Assembly (NCBI GenBank): GCA_023228945.1
Contig: JALOAI010000009.1
Location: forward strand, 1-64,000
Direction: 5' to 3'
Origin: Pigmentiphaga sp.
GTDB lineage: Bacteria > Pseudomonadota > Gammaproteobacteria > Burkholderiales > Burkholderiaceae_B
DNA length: 64,000 nucleotides
Made by a program: the position numbers and the translations under genes. Below are positions 31,286 to 40,039 of the stretch, piece by piece. Each line of letters opens with the position of its first letter. The stretch's first letter is position 1. Under the pieces are notes generated by a model. It did not search any database. It was not told the origin of the DNA and saw nothing but the letters and a program-made list of their open reading frames with translations.

Positions 31286-32299
31286 TTATTGGGAAGGTGT
31301 GAAGCCCGAGGCCTTGACGATGCCGCCCCAGCGCTCGTGCAGATGGGTAATGAGCGTGGTCAGTTCATCGGGTGAGGTCCCGGCGGCTTCCAGTCCCATC
31401 TCGGCGAAGCGGCGCTGGATGTCGGGGCGTTCGAGCATGGCATGGGCCTGTGTGGCCAACTGCTCGCGTCGCTCGGGCGAGAGGCCGGCCGGGCCATAGA
31501 GGGAGTAGGACTCCTCGATCAGGATGTCGGGATAGCCCAGCTCGGTATAGGTCGGCACATCCGGAGTGAACGGAGAGCGCTGGTCGCCGGTCGTTGCCAG
31601 CAAGCGCAGTTTGCCGGTGCTCAGAACGGGGAGTACATCCGCGGGAGTCAGGACGCCGGAAGCGATATGGCCGCCGAGCAGATCGGTCACCAGCGGCGCC
31701 ATGCCGCGATACGCTGCGTGGGTATAGGGAAAATTCGCCAACTGGCCCAGTTGAATGCCCGAGAAGTGGGCGCTGGTTCCCGCACCTGGCGAGCCGAACG
31801 AGGATTGCTCAGGGTTCTCCTTGGCCCACGCAATGAATTGATCGAGCGTGGTGACCTCGGGAGGGACGCGATCGCTGATGACCAGCAGGAACGGGAATTT
31901 CGCGAGCCGCGTAATCGGCGCAAAATCCTCCAGCGCGTCGTAGCGCAGGTCGGTATAGATATGAGGGAACAGCACGAACATACCGCTGGGGCTCAGGAGA
32001 ATGTTGCTGCCGTCGGTTGCACCATCTCTAACCTGGGCGAGCGCGAGCCGCCCTCCAGCGCCCGGCTTGTTCTCGACCAGCACGTTATCCGCATACTTGC
32101 CACGCAGATGTTCGGCGAGCAATCGGGCGACGATGTCCGATGATCCTCCAGCCGGAAACCCCGTCGTGATGGTGGCAGTGGATAGTTTTGGCACCGGCTG
32201 TGCCTGTGCGGGCTGCAGCAGCGTCAGCGCGACGGCCAGGATTCCCGTCGCCCACGAAAATCGCGAGCGCCGCATGATTACGTTTTTTTGTGTGAACAT
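31286..32299 (-). CDS. Bug-family periplasmic solute receptor (2)
   Basis: A 337-residue tripartite tricarboxylate transporter receptor. The signal peptide includes FSWATGILAVALTLLQPAQA and the mature part starts near QPVPKLSTATI. Family loops are ITTGFPAGGSSDIVARLLAE, VLVENKPGAGGRLALAQV and, later, SFGSPGAGTSAHFSG. The start at the ATG at 32299 has a GAGGAG site eight bases upstream; GTG at 32308 is an alternative. It is in an operon with an FAD oxidoreductase and divergent from an IclR gene. The ligand is unknown and no membrane subunits are adjacent. Confidence 0.9.
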   Translation of the reverse strand: MFTQKNVIMRRSRFSWATGILAVALTLLQPAQAQPVPKLSTATITTGFPAGGSSDIVARLLAEHLRGKYADNVLVENKPGAGGRLALAQVRDGATDGSNILLSPSGMFVLFPHIYTDLRYDALEDFAPITRLAKFPFLLVISDRVPPEVTTLDQFIAWAKENPEQSSFGSPGAGTSAHFSGIQLGQLANFPYTHAAYRGMAPLVTDLLGGHIASGVLTPADVLPVLSTGKLRLLATTGDQRSPFTPDVPTYTELGYPDILIEESYSLYGPAGLSPERREQLATQAHAMLERPDIQRRFAEMGLEAAGTSPDELTTLITHLHERWGGIVKASGFTPSQ

Positions 32300-32398
32300 T
32301 TTCTTCACTCCTCGTCTATCGATGGCCGTTAGGTATAAAGCCCGGAGTGGGCTGGAGACAAGGTAAAATCAATGCCATTACACTAGATGAAATAAACC

Positions 32399-33250
32399 AT
32401 GGAGAGCGTCAAAACCATTCGGGCGGTGGAGCGCGCCTTCGAGGTGCTGGGCGCACTGCATGGCCTGCCCGAGGGCGCCACACTGGCCGAGCTGCAGCGG
32501 CACACCGGCTTGTCCAAGCCCACGCTGTTGCGGTTGGTTAAAACCCTGATCGGCGTGCGTGCCGTCCGGCGAGGGATGGTCGACCAACGCTACCGGCTGT
32601 CTACCCAGCTGGACGTCATCGCCAGCGGGCGGCAGTTGGTCGATCAGCTTTCCGACCTCGCCGCGCCCATCCTGGATGAGTTGTGCCAGGAGCTGGAATG
32701 GCCATCGGATCTCCTGATGCATGCGGGTGACGACGACTACCTCACCGTCCTGGAGTCCAGCTTGCGCCGATCACGCTTTTATGTGCGCCGCCGTAGTGGC
32801 CGGTTGCGCGTCAATTTGATGGGGTCGGCCTCGGGCGCTGCGTTCATGTCCGCCCTGAATCCGCGGCGACAGCAACGGTTGGTCGATGTCGCGCGCCTGG
32901 GCAGCGACGTCCACAATCTCAAAATCATCGCCGCGGGCAGCTGGCGCGAAGGCGTGGCCGAAGCACGTCACAAAGGTTATGCCGTTCGGCATTCCTTCTA
33001 TCGCGGCGGGGGCTATAACGCCGAAGCGCGCGACGACCGCTTGTGGTCACTCGCGGTACCTCTTATTTGCGGGGGCTTCGTGCTGGGTGCGCTGAACATC
33101 AACTGGAATCGCAAGGCGCTGGATGAAGCTGCAATGGCTCGGCGCTGCGTGGCGCGGCTCCAGGAAGCCTCGGCTGCCATCGCGTCGGCCGCCGAGGCGT
33201 ACGGTATTCCCGATGCGTCCAGCTCGTTGAGCGTCGCGGTGGCGCCGTAG
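32399..33250 (+). CDS. IclR family transcriptional regulator (2)
   Basis: A 283-residue regulator with the N-terminal winged helix (RAVERAFEVLGALHGLPEG and LAELQRHTGLSKPTLLRLVKTL) and a C-terminal effector-binding domain. Within the latter, VNLMGSASGAAFMSAL replaces the usual GKAxLA loop, placing it in the MhpR-like branch. It is divergent from the Bug-FAD oxidoreductase unit with 99 bp between start codons, and most likely controls that unit. The effector is probably the imported acid or its product. Confidence 0.87.
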   Translation: MESVKTIRAVERAFEVLGALHGLPEGATLAELQRHTGLSKPTLLRLVKTLIGVRAVRRGMVDQRYRLSTQLDVIASGRQLVDQLSDLAAPILDELCQELEWPSDLLMHAGDDDYLTVLESSLRRSRFYVRRRSGRLRVNLMGSASGAAFMSALNPRRQQRLVDVARLGSDVHNLKIIAAGSWREGVAEARHKGYAVRHSFYRGGGYNAEARDDRLWSLAVPLICGGFVLGALNINWNRKALDEAAMARRCVARLQEASAAIASAAEAYGIPDASSSLSVAVAP

Positions 33251-33359
33251 GCGCAAGGTCTTCAGGGATCAGGGCAAGACGTCTTGGGCAGCGCGTTCCG
33301 GTGCCGTGCGGTCGCGCAACGGTCGGAGCCAGGGCCGGTGCCGCGACGGTAGTCGGAAG

Positions 33360-34049
33360 TCAGATCTCAAGTTTATACCCCACCCCATAAATCGACCGAA
33401 TCGTATCCCCCGGCCGTATCGTCTCCAACTTGCGCCTCAGGTTCTTCACATGGCTGTCCACCGTACGGTCGGTGACCACGCGGTGATCGTCGTAGATGTG
33501 ATCAAGCAACTGCTCCCGCGAGAATATGCGGCCGGGGGCCGAGGCGAAAGTACTCAACAGGCGAAACTCCACCGGCGTGAGATCCAGGGGATGGCCGTCG
33601 AGCCGGGCGTCGTGGCTATCGGCGTCGATCTGCAAGGCGGGGCCGGAACCTGGGCCAGGCGCGGCGCCCGCTTCGCCGCTTGCCGCGCCCGAGGCCCGGC
33701 GCAGGATGGCCTTGATCCGGGCCACCACCTCGCGGGGGCTGAAGGGTTTGCAGATGTAGTCGTCGGCGCCCAGCTCCAGGCCGAGCAGGCGGTCGATTTC
33801 TTCCACCCGGGCGGTGAGCATCACCACCGGCACCTGGCTGAACTGGCGCAATTCGCGGCAAATGTCCAGACCATCGCGGCCCGGCAGCATCAGGTCGAGG
33901 ACGACGAGGTCGAAGGAGGTTTGGCGCAGGGCCGGGATGACGTCGTTGCCGTGATCCAGCCAGGTGGTGGTGTAGCCGCTGTTTTCGAGGTAGTCGGCGA
34001 GCAGCCGGGCCAGCTTGGGTTCATCTTCGACGATCAGGATATGAGCCAT
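33360..34049 (-). CDS. baeR: OmpR-family response regulator (BaeR-like)
   Basis: A 229-residue two-component regulator. The receiver domain has acidic residues around Asp9, the phosphoacceptor Asp52 (LVVLDLMLPG) and Lys in CKPFSPRE. The C-terminal OmpR winged helix ends RTVDSHVKNLRRKL and YGVGYKLEI. The sequence LTPVEFRLLSTFASAPGRIFSREQLL is typical of BaeR. It follows the sensor gene by 16 bp on the same strand. BaeR in enterobacteria activates spy and efflux genes. A spy-like gene and a MacAB pump lie about 7 kb away, but control of them is inference. Confidence 0.87.
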   Translation of the reverse strand: MAHILIVEDEPKLARLLADYLENSGYTTTWLDHGNDVIPALRQTSFDLVVLDLMLPGRDGLDICRELRQFSQVPVVMLTARVEEIDRLLGLELGADDYICKPFSPREVVARIKAILRRASGAASGEAGAAPGPGSGPALQIDADSHDARLDGHPLDLTPVEFRLLSTFASAPGRIFSREQLLDHIYDDHRVVTDRTVDSHVKNLRRKLETIRPGDTIRSIYGVGYKLEI

Positions 34050-34065
34050 GGCGAATGAAGCGGGA

Positions 34066-35466
34066 TCAATCGGAGGCGCGGGGCAGGCTGACGCGGATGC
34101 GTACGCCGCCCAGCGGCGAGGGTTCGGCGGCGATGCGGCCGCCGTGGGCTTCAACGATGCGTTGGGCGATGGCGAGGCCCAGCCCTGAACCGCCGCTGAC
34201 GCGGCTGCGGGAGTGCTCGACGCGGAACAGGCGTTCGAACAGGCGCGGCAGCAGTTCGGCGGGCACGCCGGGTGCGGAGTCGTCGAGCGTGATCTCCAGC
34301 CATTGCGGGCCGGCGTGCAGCGCGAGCTGTACGCTGCCGCCCCGATCGGTGTAGCGCAGGGTGTTTTCGAACAGATTGTGCCAGAGCTGCGCCAGGCGGT
34401 GCTCGTCGGCCATCACCAGCGTGGGCGTGTCGGGCAGGGTGGCGTGGTAGGCCAGCTCCCGCTGGCGTAGCCGCTCATGGTAGGCCTGGCCCGTTTGGCG
34501 CAGCAGATCCCGCAGGTCGAGGCGCTGCATGCGGTAGTTCATCGCGCCCACGTCGGCCAGGGCGAGTTCATGCAGGTCGTCGATCAACTGATGCAGCGTT
34601 TGCACCTCATGCTGCAGGGACTCCAGCGAGGCGGGCGTGAGCGAGCGCATGCCATCCTGCAAGGCCTCGAGTTCGCCGCGCAGAACGGCCAGGGGCGTGC
34701 GGAGCTCATGTGAAATATCGGCCACCAGTTCGCGGCGCAGGCGTTCGTTCTGCTCCAGCGTCAGGGCCAGCCGATTGAAGTCTTCGGCGAGCTGGCCGAT
34801 TTCGTCGTGGCGATCGATCGGGACGCGGGTGGTGTAGTCGCCAGCGGCGAGATCGTGGGTGGCGCGGCCGATACGGCGGATGGGGGCCAGCAGCATGCGC
34901 GCCAATAACAAGCTGACCAGCGCCGCCAGTAAGAGCGACAAGGCGACGATCACCCAGGTGGCCTGGTTCTGTTGGCTGGCAAAGCCCTCGTCGAGCGCAT
35001 CGGTTGCCCGGGGCATGGCATACCGCTCCAGCCAGCCTACCGTCAGCCCATCGACACGAATGGGGTAGCGGCGGCTCTCGCCCGTTGGGGCCGGTCCGTG
35101 GCGCGGCAGGGTGCCGGCGATGGGCACGCCGGCGGCATCGCTCAGTGAGAACGGCGGAGGCGGGCCGAAGGCGTCATCGCCGCGGCCACGGGTGGCGGCG
35201 GGCGTGGTGCGCAGGATGCGCCACCAGAGGCGCGGTTCGTCGCGCAGGAACTCCCAGTTGCCCTGTTCGTGGTAAAGATCGGTGAGAACGTCGGCGAGCA
35301 GCGTGGCCCGCCGCTCGTCGCGTTCGTCCAGGTACTGGTTGAAGCCGGCATGGAAGCTGAAGCGCACCGCCATGCCCATGGCGAGCGCCACCACCAGGCA
35401 GCTCAGCAGGATGGCGAGGAACAGCTTCGCCGTGATGCCGGGGCGCAACCGGCTGCGCGCGCCCAT
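34066..35466 (-). CDS. baeS: Sensor histidine kinase (BaeS-like)
   Basis: A 466-residue membrane kinase. It has a transmembrane helix at about 13-35, a periplasmic sensor of about 135 residues and a second helix at 171-192. HAMP then follows (APIRRIGRATHDLAAGDYTT), then the phosphoacceptor His253 (ISHELRTPLAVLRGE) and the ATP-binding lid (LWHNLFENTLRYTD for the N box, SGGSGLGLAIAQRIVEAHGG for G2). It senses envelope stress in the BaeS family; the stimulus here is unknown. It lies between dsbC and baeR on the same strand, spaced 18 and 16 bp, so the genes are likely one transcript. Confidence 0.88.
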   Translation of the reverse strand: MGARSRLRPGITAKLFLAILLSCLVVALAMGMAVRFSFHAGFNQYLDERDERRATLLADVLTDLYHEQGNWEFLRDEPRLWWRILRTTPAATRGRGDDAFGPPPPFSLSDAAGVPIAGTLPRHGPAPTGESRRYPIRVDGLTVGWLERYAMPRATDALDEGFASQQNQATWVIVALSLLLAALVSLLLARMLLAPIRRIGRATHDLAAGDYTTRVPIDRHDEIGQLAEDFNRLALTLEQNERLRRELVADISHELRTPLAVLRGELEALQDGMRSLTPASLESLQHEVQTLHQLIDDLHELALADVGAMNYRMQRLDLRDLLRQTGQAYHERLRQRELAYHATLPDTPTLVMADEHRLAQLWHNLFENTLRYTDRGGSVQLALHAGPQWLEITLDDSAPGVPAELLPRLFERLFRVEHSRSRVSGGSGLGLAIAQRIVEAHGGRIAAEPSPLGGVRIRVSLPRASD

Positions 35467-35484
35467 GTGCCGGCTCCGCCGCGT

Positions 35485-36234
35485 TTAGCGGTCCTGGGCC
35501 TGTTGCAGTCGCTGTTGCAGCATGGCCAGGGGCAGGGCGCCGGTGGCGCGGCTGCCGTCGGCGAAGAACAGGGTGGGTGTGCCGCGCACGTTGTGCTTGC
35601 GGCCGAGGGCGACGAAGTCGTCCATCGGGGCGTCGCACTCGAGCGCCGCCGGCGCCTTGCCTTCGATCATCCAGGCATCCCAGGCGGCGGCCTTGTCGTC
35701 GGCGCACCAGATCGCCTGGACCTTGGTGGCGGAGTCGGGCGAAAGGATGGGATACATGAAGGTGTAGACCGAAACGTTGTCGAGGTCGAGCAAGGTTTTA
35801 CGGAGCTGCTTGCAATAGCCGCAGTTGGGATCTTCGAAGATGGCCAGCTTGCGACTGCCATCGCCGCGCACTTGCAGGAAGGCGAGATCCAGCGGCAAGT
35901 CGGCGAAATCGATGGCGTTGAGCTGCTCCTGGCGCTGCGCGGTGAGGTTGCGGCGCGTGGCGCCGTCAATCAGGTTGCCCTCCAGCACGTAGCTCACCGC
36001 TTCATCGGCGTAGAGCAGGGTGTTGCCGACGCGGATTTCGTACAGGCCGCCGTACGGAGTGGGGCTCACGCCATCCACCCGGATGCCGGGAAACTGGCTG
36101 GAGAAGCGCTGCTGGACTTGGCCGGAGGCATCGGCGGCGGTACTGGCGGTTTGCGCCAGAGCGCTGCCCGCCAGCAGCGAGAGGCCGAGCGCGAGGTAGG
36201 TCAGGGGGCGGGAAAGGAGGCGGAAGGCGGTCAT
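35485..36234 (-). CDS. dsbC: Periplasmic disulfide isomerase DsbC
   Basis: A 249-residue thiol-disulfide interchange protein that shuffles wrong disulfides in the periplasm. The signal peptide ends ALAQ near residue 28. An N-terminal dimerisation domain (GIRVDGVSPTPYGGLYEIRV) is followed by the thioredoxin fold with the active site Cys138-Gly-Tyr-Cys141 (FEDPNCGYCKQL) and the cis-proline loop GTPTLFFADG. A second Cys pair (around IWCADD and ALECDAP) is also typical. It is downstream of ubiH and upstream of the BaeSR genes. Confidence 0.92.
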   Translation of the reverse strand: MTAFRLLSRPLTYLALGLSLLAGSALAQTASTAADASGQVQQRFSSQFPGIRVDGVSPTPYGGLYEIRVGNTLLYADEAVSYVLEGNLIDGATRRNLTAQRQEQLNAIDFADLPLDLAFLQVRGDGSRKLAIFEDPNCGYCKQLRKTLLDLDNVSVYTFMYPILSPDSATKVQAIWCADDKAAAWDAWMIEGKAPAALECDAPMDDFVALGRKHNVRGTPTLFFADGSRATGALPLAMLQQRLQQAQDR

Positions 36235-36296
36235 GGTGGGGAGAACGGCAGTCGGCGAAAAGGGCGCCCGGCGCGGAGGCGATCAGGCTTTGGTGT

Positions 36297-37502
36297 TCAA
36301 AACAGCGACGCCTGGCGGATCAGCAAGCGCTTGGCGAGCGGCACGTGATTGAGCCATTGCAGGCCGGTGTTGCGCAGCCATGCCAGCGGGGGCAGCGGCA
36401 CATCGAACAAATGATACAACCCGTCGGTGGCCAGACGCATGGCGGCCAGCGATTCGGCGCGCGCGCGCTGGTAGCGCCGCAGGACGCGATCGTCGCCCGG
36501 CTGGCGCCAGCTTTCGCGTTCGCCCACCGCCTGCGCCAGCGCGGCAACGTCGCCCAGCCCGAGGTTGAGGCCCTGGCCGGCCAGCGGATGAACGACGTGC
36601 GCGGCGTCGCCCAGCAGGGCCACGCCGCGCATCGCCAGCGGCGTGGCCTGCTGGAGCTGCAGATCGAAGCCATGCAGGGACGAGCGTACCGTGAGATGGC
36701 CGAGGCGGCCCTGGGTGATCTCGGCCAGCCGGGTTTCCAGCGTTTGGCTGCGGTCGGGCTCGGGCAGGGCGCGCAGGGCGTCGGCCTGATCGCGCTTGAG
36801 CGACCAGACCATGGAGACTTGAGGGCCGGCGGCGGTGGCGGGCATGGGCAGCAAGGCCAGGACGCCATCGGGCATGAACCATTGCAGGGCCGACCCCTGG
36901 TGCGGCAATTCGGCATTGAGGTGCGCCACCAGGCCCGTGGCGGGATAGTCGCGCTGATGCGTGGTAAAGCCGGCGGCGTGGCGCAGGGGGGATTGCGCGC
37001 CGTCGGCGGCGACCGCCAGACGGCAGGCCATGCGTTCGCCATCGTCTAGCAACAGTTCGACGTCGTTGGCGCCGGCCCGGCGGGTGAGGCCCGCGAAGCG
37101 TCCGACGTGCCAGGGCACGCCGAACACCTGCAAGGCGTTGCGCAAGGCGCGTTCGAGTTCGGTGGATTCGACGATCGTGGCGAGATCGGCCTGGCCGGCC
37201 TGCCAGGCCTGGAGCTGCAGGCGCGCGCCGAGATCGCCGTAGACGTCCATGGCTTCGACCGTGGTGGTTCGCGGGGGCGGTACGGCGCCCCAGGCGCCGA
37301 GGTCGGCCAACAACTGCCGGCTGGCCGGCGAGATGGCGTACACACGGGGGTCGTAGCGATCGGCCACCGCGGCGGGCAACTCGGCGCGCGGCCCGAGCAG
37401 GGCCACACGCACCTGGCGGCGGGCCAGAGCCAGGGCGGCGGCCAGACCGGCGATGCCGGTGCCGACCACCACCGCGTCGAACGAGGTGGAAGGGGACGTC
37501 AT
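36297..37502 (-). CDS. ubiH: UbiH/UbiF/COQ6-family flavin hydroxylase
   Basis: A 401-residue FAD-dependent monooxygenase of ubiquinone biosynthesis that hydroxylates the octaprenylated ring. The N-terminal dinucleotide motif is VVVGTGIAGLAAALALARR (GxGxxG at 14-19). The second FAD motif is GVALLGDAAHVVHPLAGQGL, and the central CRLAVAADGAQSPLR contains the DG motif. The exact ring position (UbiH, UbiI or UbiF) cannot be read from the sequence. It is divergent from nothing: the liv genes precede it on the same strand with a 107-bp gap. dsbC follows after 62 bp. Confidence 0.88.
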   Translation of the reverse strand: MTSPSTSFDAVVVGTGIAGLAAALALARRQVRVALLGPRAELPAAVADRYDPRVYAISPASRQLLADLGAWGAVPPPRTTTVEAMDVYGDLGARLQLQAWQAGQADLATIVESTELERALRNALQVFGVPWHVGRFAGLTRRAGANDVELLLDDGERMACRLAVAADGAQSPLRHAAGFTTHQRDYPATGLVAHLNAELPHQGSALQWFMPDGVLALLPMPATAAGPQVSMVWSLKRDQADALRALPEPDRSQTLETRLAEITQGRLGHLTVRSSLHGFDLQLQQATPLAMRGVALLGDAAHVVHPLAGQGLNLGLGDVAALAQAVGERESWRQPGDDRVLRRYQRARAESLAAMRLATDGLYHLFDVPLPPLAWLRNTGLQWLNHVPLAKRLLIRQASLF

Positions 37503-37609
37503 GTGCGCATCTTACCCGATGCGCCGAAGGTCGCAGGCCGCTTTACGCGAGGAAAAGCGTGGTGCCGCCCAAGGTATGGGTCGTGCGGTTCCGGCGCGTG
37601 GCCGGACGC

Positions 37610-38305
37610 TCAGACGCCCAGGTATTGCTGGGTGAGTTCGGGATGTGCCGCCAGCCCCTCGGGGGTGCCTTCCCACACCACTTTGCCTTTTTCGAGAATG
37701 TGGTGGCGATCCACCAGGCGGGCCATTTCTTTGAGGTTTTTGTCGATCACCAGGATGGTCTGGCCATTGGCCTTGAGCTGCGCCAGGCAGTCCCAGATTT
37801 CCTGGCGGATCAGCGGCGCCAGGCCCTCGGTGGCCTCGTCGAGGACCAGCAATTGGGGGTTGGTGAGCAGGGCGCGGCCGATGGCCAGCATTTGCTGTTC
37901 GCCGCCGGAAAGCGTTTTTGCCGATTGGCGGCGCCGCTCCTGCAGGCGCGGGAATAGCTGATACACCCGCTCCATCGTCCAGGCCTGTTCTTTGCCGAGC
38001 CGGGCCGTGGCGTAGAGGTTTTCTTCCACGCTGAGAGAGGGAAAGACGCGCCGGCCTTCGGGCACCAGGCCCACGCCCAGCCGGGCGATGCGGTTGGGCG
38101 CCTGGTTGTGGATGGCCTTGCCCTGGAACAGAATCTCGCCCTTGCGGATGGGCAGCATGCCCATGATGGTGCGCACGGTGGTGGTCTTGCCCATGCCGTT
38201 GCGGCCGATGAGCGAGGCGACCTGGTGGCTGTCGATGTTGAGGTTGACACCGGCCAGAACCTGGCTGGATTCGTAGCCGGCTTCGACGTTGTTGAGAGTG
38301 AGCAT
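37610..38305 (-). CDS. livF: Branched-chain amino acid ABC transporter ATP-binding protein LivF
   Basis: A 231-residue ATPase of a LIV-type importer. Walker A is GRNGMGKTT (34-42), with the signature LSGGEQQMLAIGRAL and Walker B LLVLDEATEGLAP. The C-terminal EGTPEGLAAHPELTQQYLGV is typical of LivF. Its ATG shares one base with the livG stop, so the two are translationally coupled. It is the last gene of the operon livKHMGF. It energises uptake of leucine/isoleucine/valine or a related solute at the cytosolic face. Confidence 0.93.
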   Translation of the reverse strand: MLTLNNVEAGYESSQVLAGVNLNIDSHQVASLIGRNGMGKTTTVRTIMGMLPIRKGEILFQGKAIHNQAPNRIARLGVGLVPEGRRVFPSLSVEENLYATARLGKEQAWTMERVYQLFPRLQERRRQSAKTLSGGEQQMLAIGRALLTNPQLLVLDEATEGLAPLIRQEIWDCLAQLKANGQTILVIDKNLKEMARLVDRHHILEKGKVVWEGTPEGLAAHPELTQQYLGV

Positions 38306-39057
38306 CAGATTTCGTCTCCCAGGTAGGCGGCGCGCACCTCCGCGTTCTGGCGGACTTCGCCGGGGGTGCCGGTAAAGATGGTTTCGCCGTATACCAGCAC
38401 CGTGATGCGATCCGCCAGGGCAAATACCGCGTCCATATCGTGCTCGACCAGCAGGATGGCGTACTGGCCCTTGAGCTTGGTGAGCAGCTGGGTCATGCGC
38501 CGGGATTCTTCCTGGCCCATGCCGGCCATGGGTTCGTCGAGCAGCAGCACGGGCGAACGCAGCGCGAGGGCCATGGCCAGTTCGAGCTGGCGTTTTTCGC
38601 CGTGGGCGAGGTCGCTGACGCGGACGTTGGCGCGTTCGCCCAGACCCACCCGCACCAGCTCGGCATAGGCCGGCTCGCGCAGCCGCTGGTCGCGCCAGGC
38701 GTTGTGCCACAGATTGAAGCCGCCGCGCGAACGGGCCTGGACGGCCATGGCCACGTTGTCTTCGGCGGTGAAGTCGAGATAGAGCTGGCTGATCTGGAAC
38801 GAGCGGGCAAGGCCCGCGGCCGCCCGGCGCTGCGCCGGCACGCGGGTGATGTCGCGGCCGTCGAGCAGGATCTGGCCGTCGTCGGGCGTGATCTCGCCAC
38901 TGATCTGCGAGAGCAGGGTGGTCTTGCCGGCGCCGTTGGGGCCGATCAGGGCGTGGATCTCGCCTTCGCGCACTTGCAGATTGACGTTGCGGGTGGCATG
39001 CACCGCGCCGAACGATTTACGCAGGCCGCGCAGTTCGAGCTTGATCGAATCAGTCAT
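38305..39057 (-). CDS. livG: Branched-chain amino acid ABC transporter ATP-binding protein LivG
   Basis: A 250-residue ATPase partner of LivF. Walker A is GPNGAGKTT (39-47). The LivG-specific insertion follows, with ARSFQISQLYLDFTAEDNVAMAVQ in the Q-loop region, then DLAHGEKRQLELAMALAL as signature and LLLDEPMAGMGQEES as Walker B. The C-terminal VLVYGETIFTGTPGEVRQN is conserved. The start at 39057 overlaps the end of livM by eight bases. It is part of the livKHMGF operon. Confidence 0.93.
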   Translation of the reverse strand: MTDSIKLELRGLRKSFGAVHATRNVNLQVREGEIHALIGPNGAGKTTLLSQISGEITPDDGQILLDGRDITRVPAQRRAAAGLARSFQISQLYLDFTAEDNVAMAVQARSRGGFNLWHNAWRDQRLREPAYAELVRVGLGERANVRVSDLAHGEKRQLELAMALALRSPVLLLDEPMAGMGQEESRRMTQLLTKLKGQYAILLVEHDMDAVFALADRITVLVYGETIFTGTPGEVRQNAEVRAAYLGDEI

Positions 39058-40030
39058 GGTGCTTGCCTCCCACCAACAGGCCGTACAAACCGCGCTTGCC
39101 GAACAACACCACCAGCACCAGGATGGGGCCGAGGAACAGCATCCAGTGCTCGGTGAGGCCGGTGAGCACCTGCTCCAGGCCGAGGAACACGCTGGCACCG
39201 ACCACCGGGCCGAAGATGGTGCCGAGGCCGCCGAGGATCACCATGGCCATTAGTTCGCCCGACTTGCCCCACGACGCCATGTCGGGGCTGACGAATAAGG
39301 CGTAGTTGGCCCACAGCACGCCGGCCAGGCCGGTGCCCGCCGCCGAGATGACGAAGGCCGTGAGGCGATAACCCATGGGGCCGAAGCCGAGCGCCACGCT
39401 GCGGCGCTGGTTTTGCTTGAGGCCGCGCAGGGCCAGGCCAAAGCGCGAGTTGACGATGCGCCGGCACAGGTAGACCCAGATCACCAGCACGGCCAGGCAG
39501 AAGTAGTAATAGGTACTGTCGCGGGTGAGGTCGAGCCCCGGGAAGGTGTTGCGCTGGTCGATCATCATGCCGTCGTCGCCGCCGTAGATCATCAGCCCCA
39601 CCAGCACGAAGTACAGCATCTGGCTGAAGGCGAGGGTGATGAAGATGAACTGCACGCCGGAGGTGCGCAGCGACAGGAAGCCGATGATCAGGCCCAGCAG
39701 GGCGCAGGCCAGCATGGCGATCGGCCAGAGCACCAGGGCGGCGTTGCTGCCTTCCCAGCCGAACAGGCCGCCATCGTTGGCGATATGGAATCCGATGATG
39801 CCGATGACGTAGCCGCCCAGGCCGAAGAACGCCGAGTGACCGAAGCTGACCAGGGCGCCATAGCCCAGCACGAGATCGAGGCTGACCGCGGCGATGGCGT
39901 AGATCACCAGGCGGGTGATCATGTTGACGATGTAGGGTTCGCTGGTGGCGTCGGCGATGGTCGGCACCAGAACGAACAACAGCAGCCCGATGGCATGCAG
40001 AATATTCTTGCGAGTCAGGAGTTGGCTCAT
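39050..40030 (-). CDS. livM: Branched-chain amino acid ABC transporter permease LivM
   Basis: A 326-residue inner-membrane permease with about nine hydrophobic helices. The family motif SLDLVLGYGALVSFGHSAFFGLGGY is near residues 50-74. The EAA-like cytoplasmic loop is GLALRGLKQNQRRSVALGFG, and GGLGTIFGPVVGASVFLGLEQ lies near the C-terminus. It pairs with LivH to form the channel. It is spaced nine bases from livH and overlaps livG. Confidence 0.93.
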   Translation of the reverse strand: MSQLLTRKNILHAIGLLLFVLVPTIADATSEPYIVNMITRLVIYAIAAVSLDLVLGYGALVSFGHSAFFGLGGYVIGIIGFHIANDGGLFGWEGSNAALVLWPIAMLACALLGLIIGFLSLRTSGVQFIFITLAFSQMLYFVLVGLMIYGGDDGMMIDQRNTFPGLDLTRDSTYYYFCLAVLVIWVYLCRRIVNSRFGLALRGLKQNQRRSVALGFGPMGYRLTAFVISAAGTGLAGVLWANYALFVSPDMASWGKSGELMAMVILGGLGTIFGPVVGASVFLGLEQVLTGLTEHWMLFLGPILVLVVLFGKRGLYGLLVGGKHHD

Positions 40031-40039
40031 GGCGCTTCC

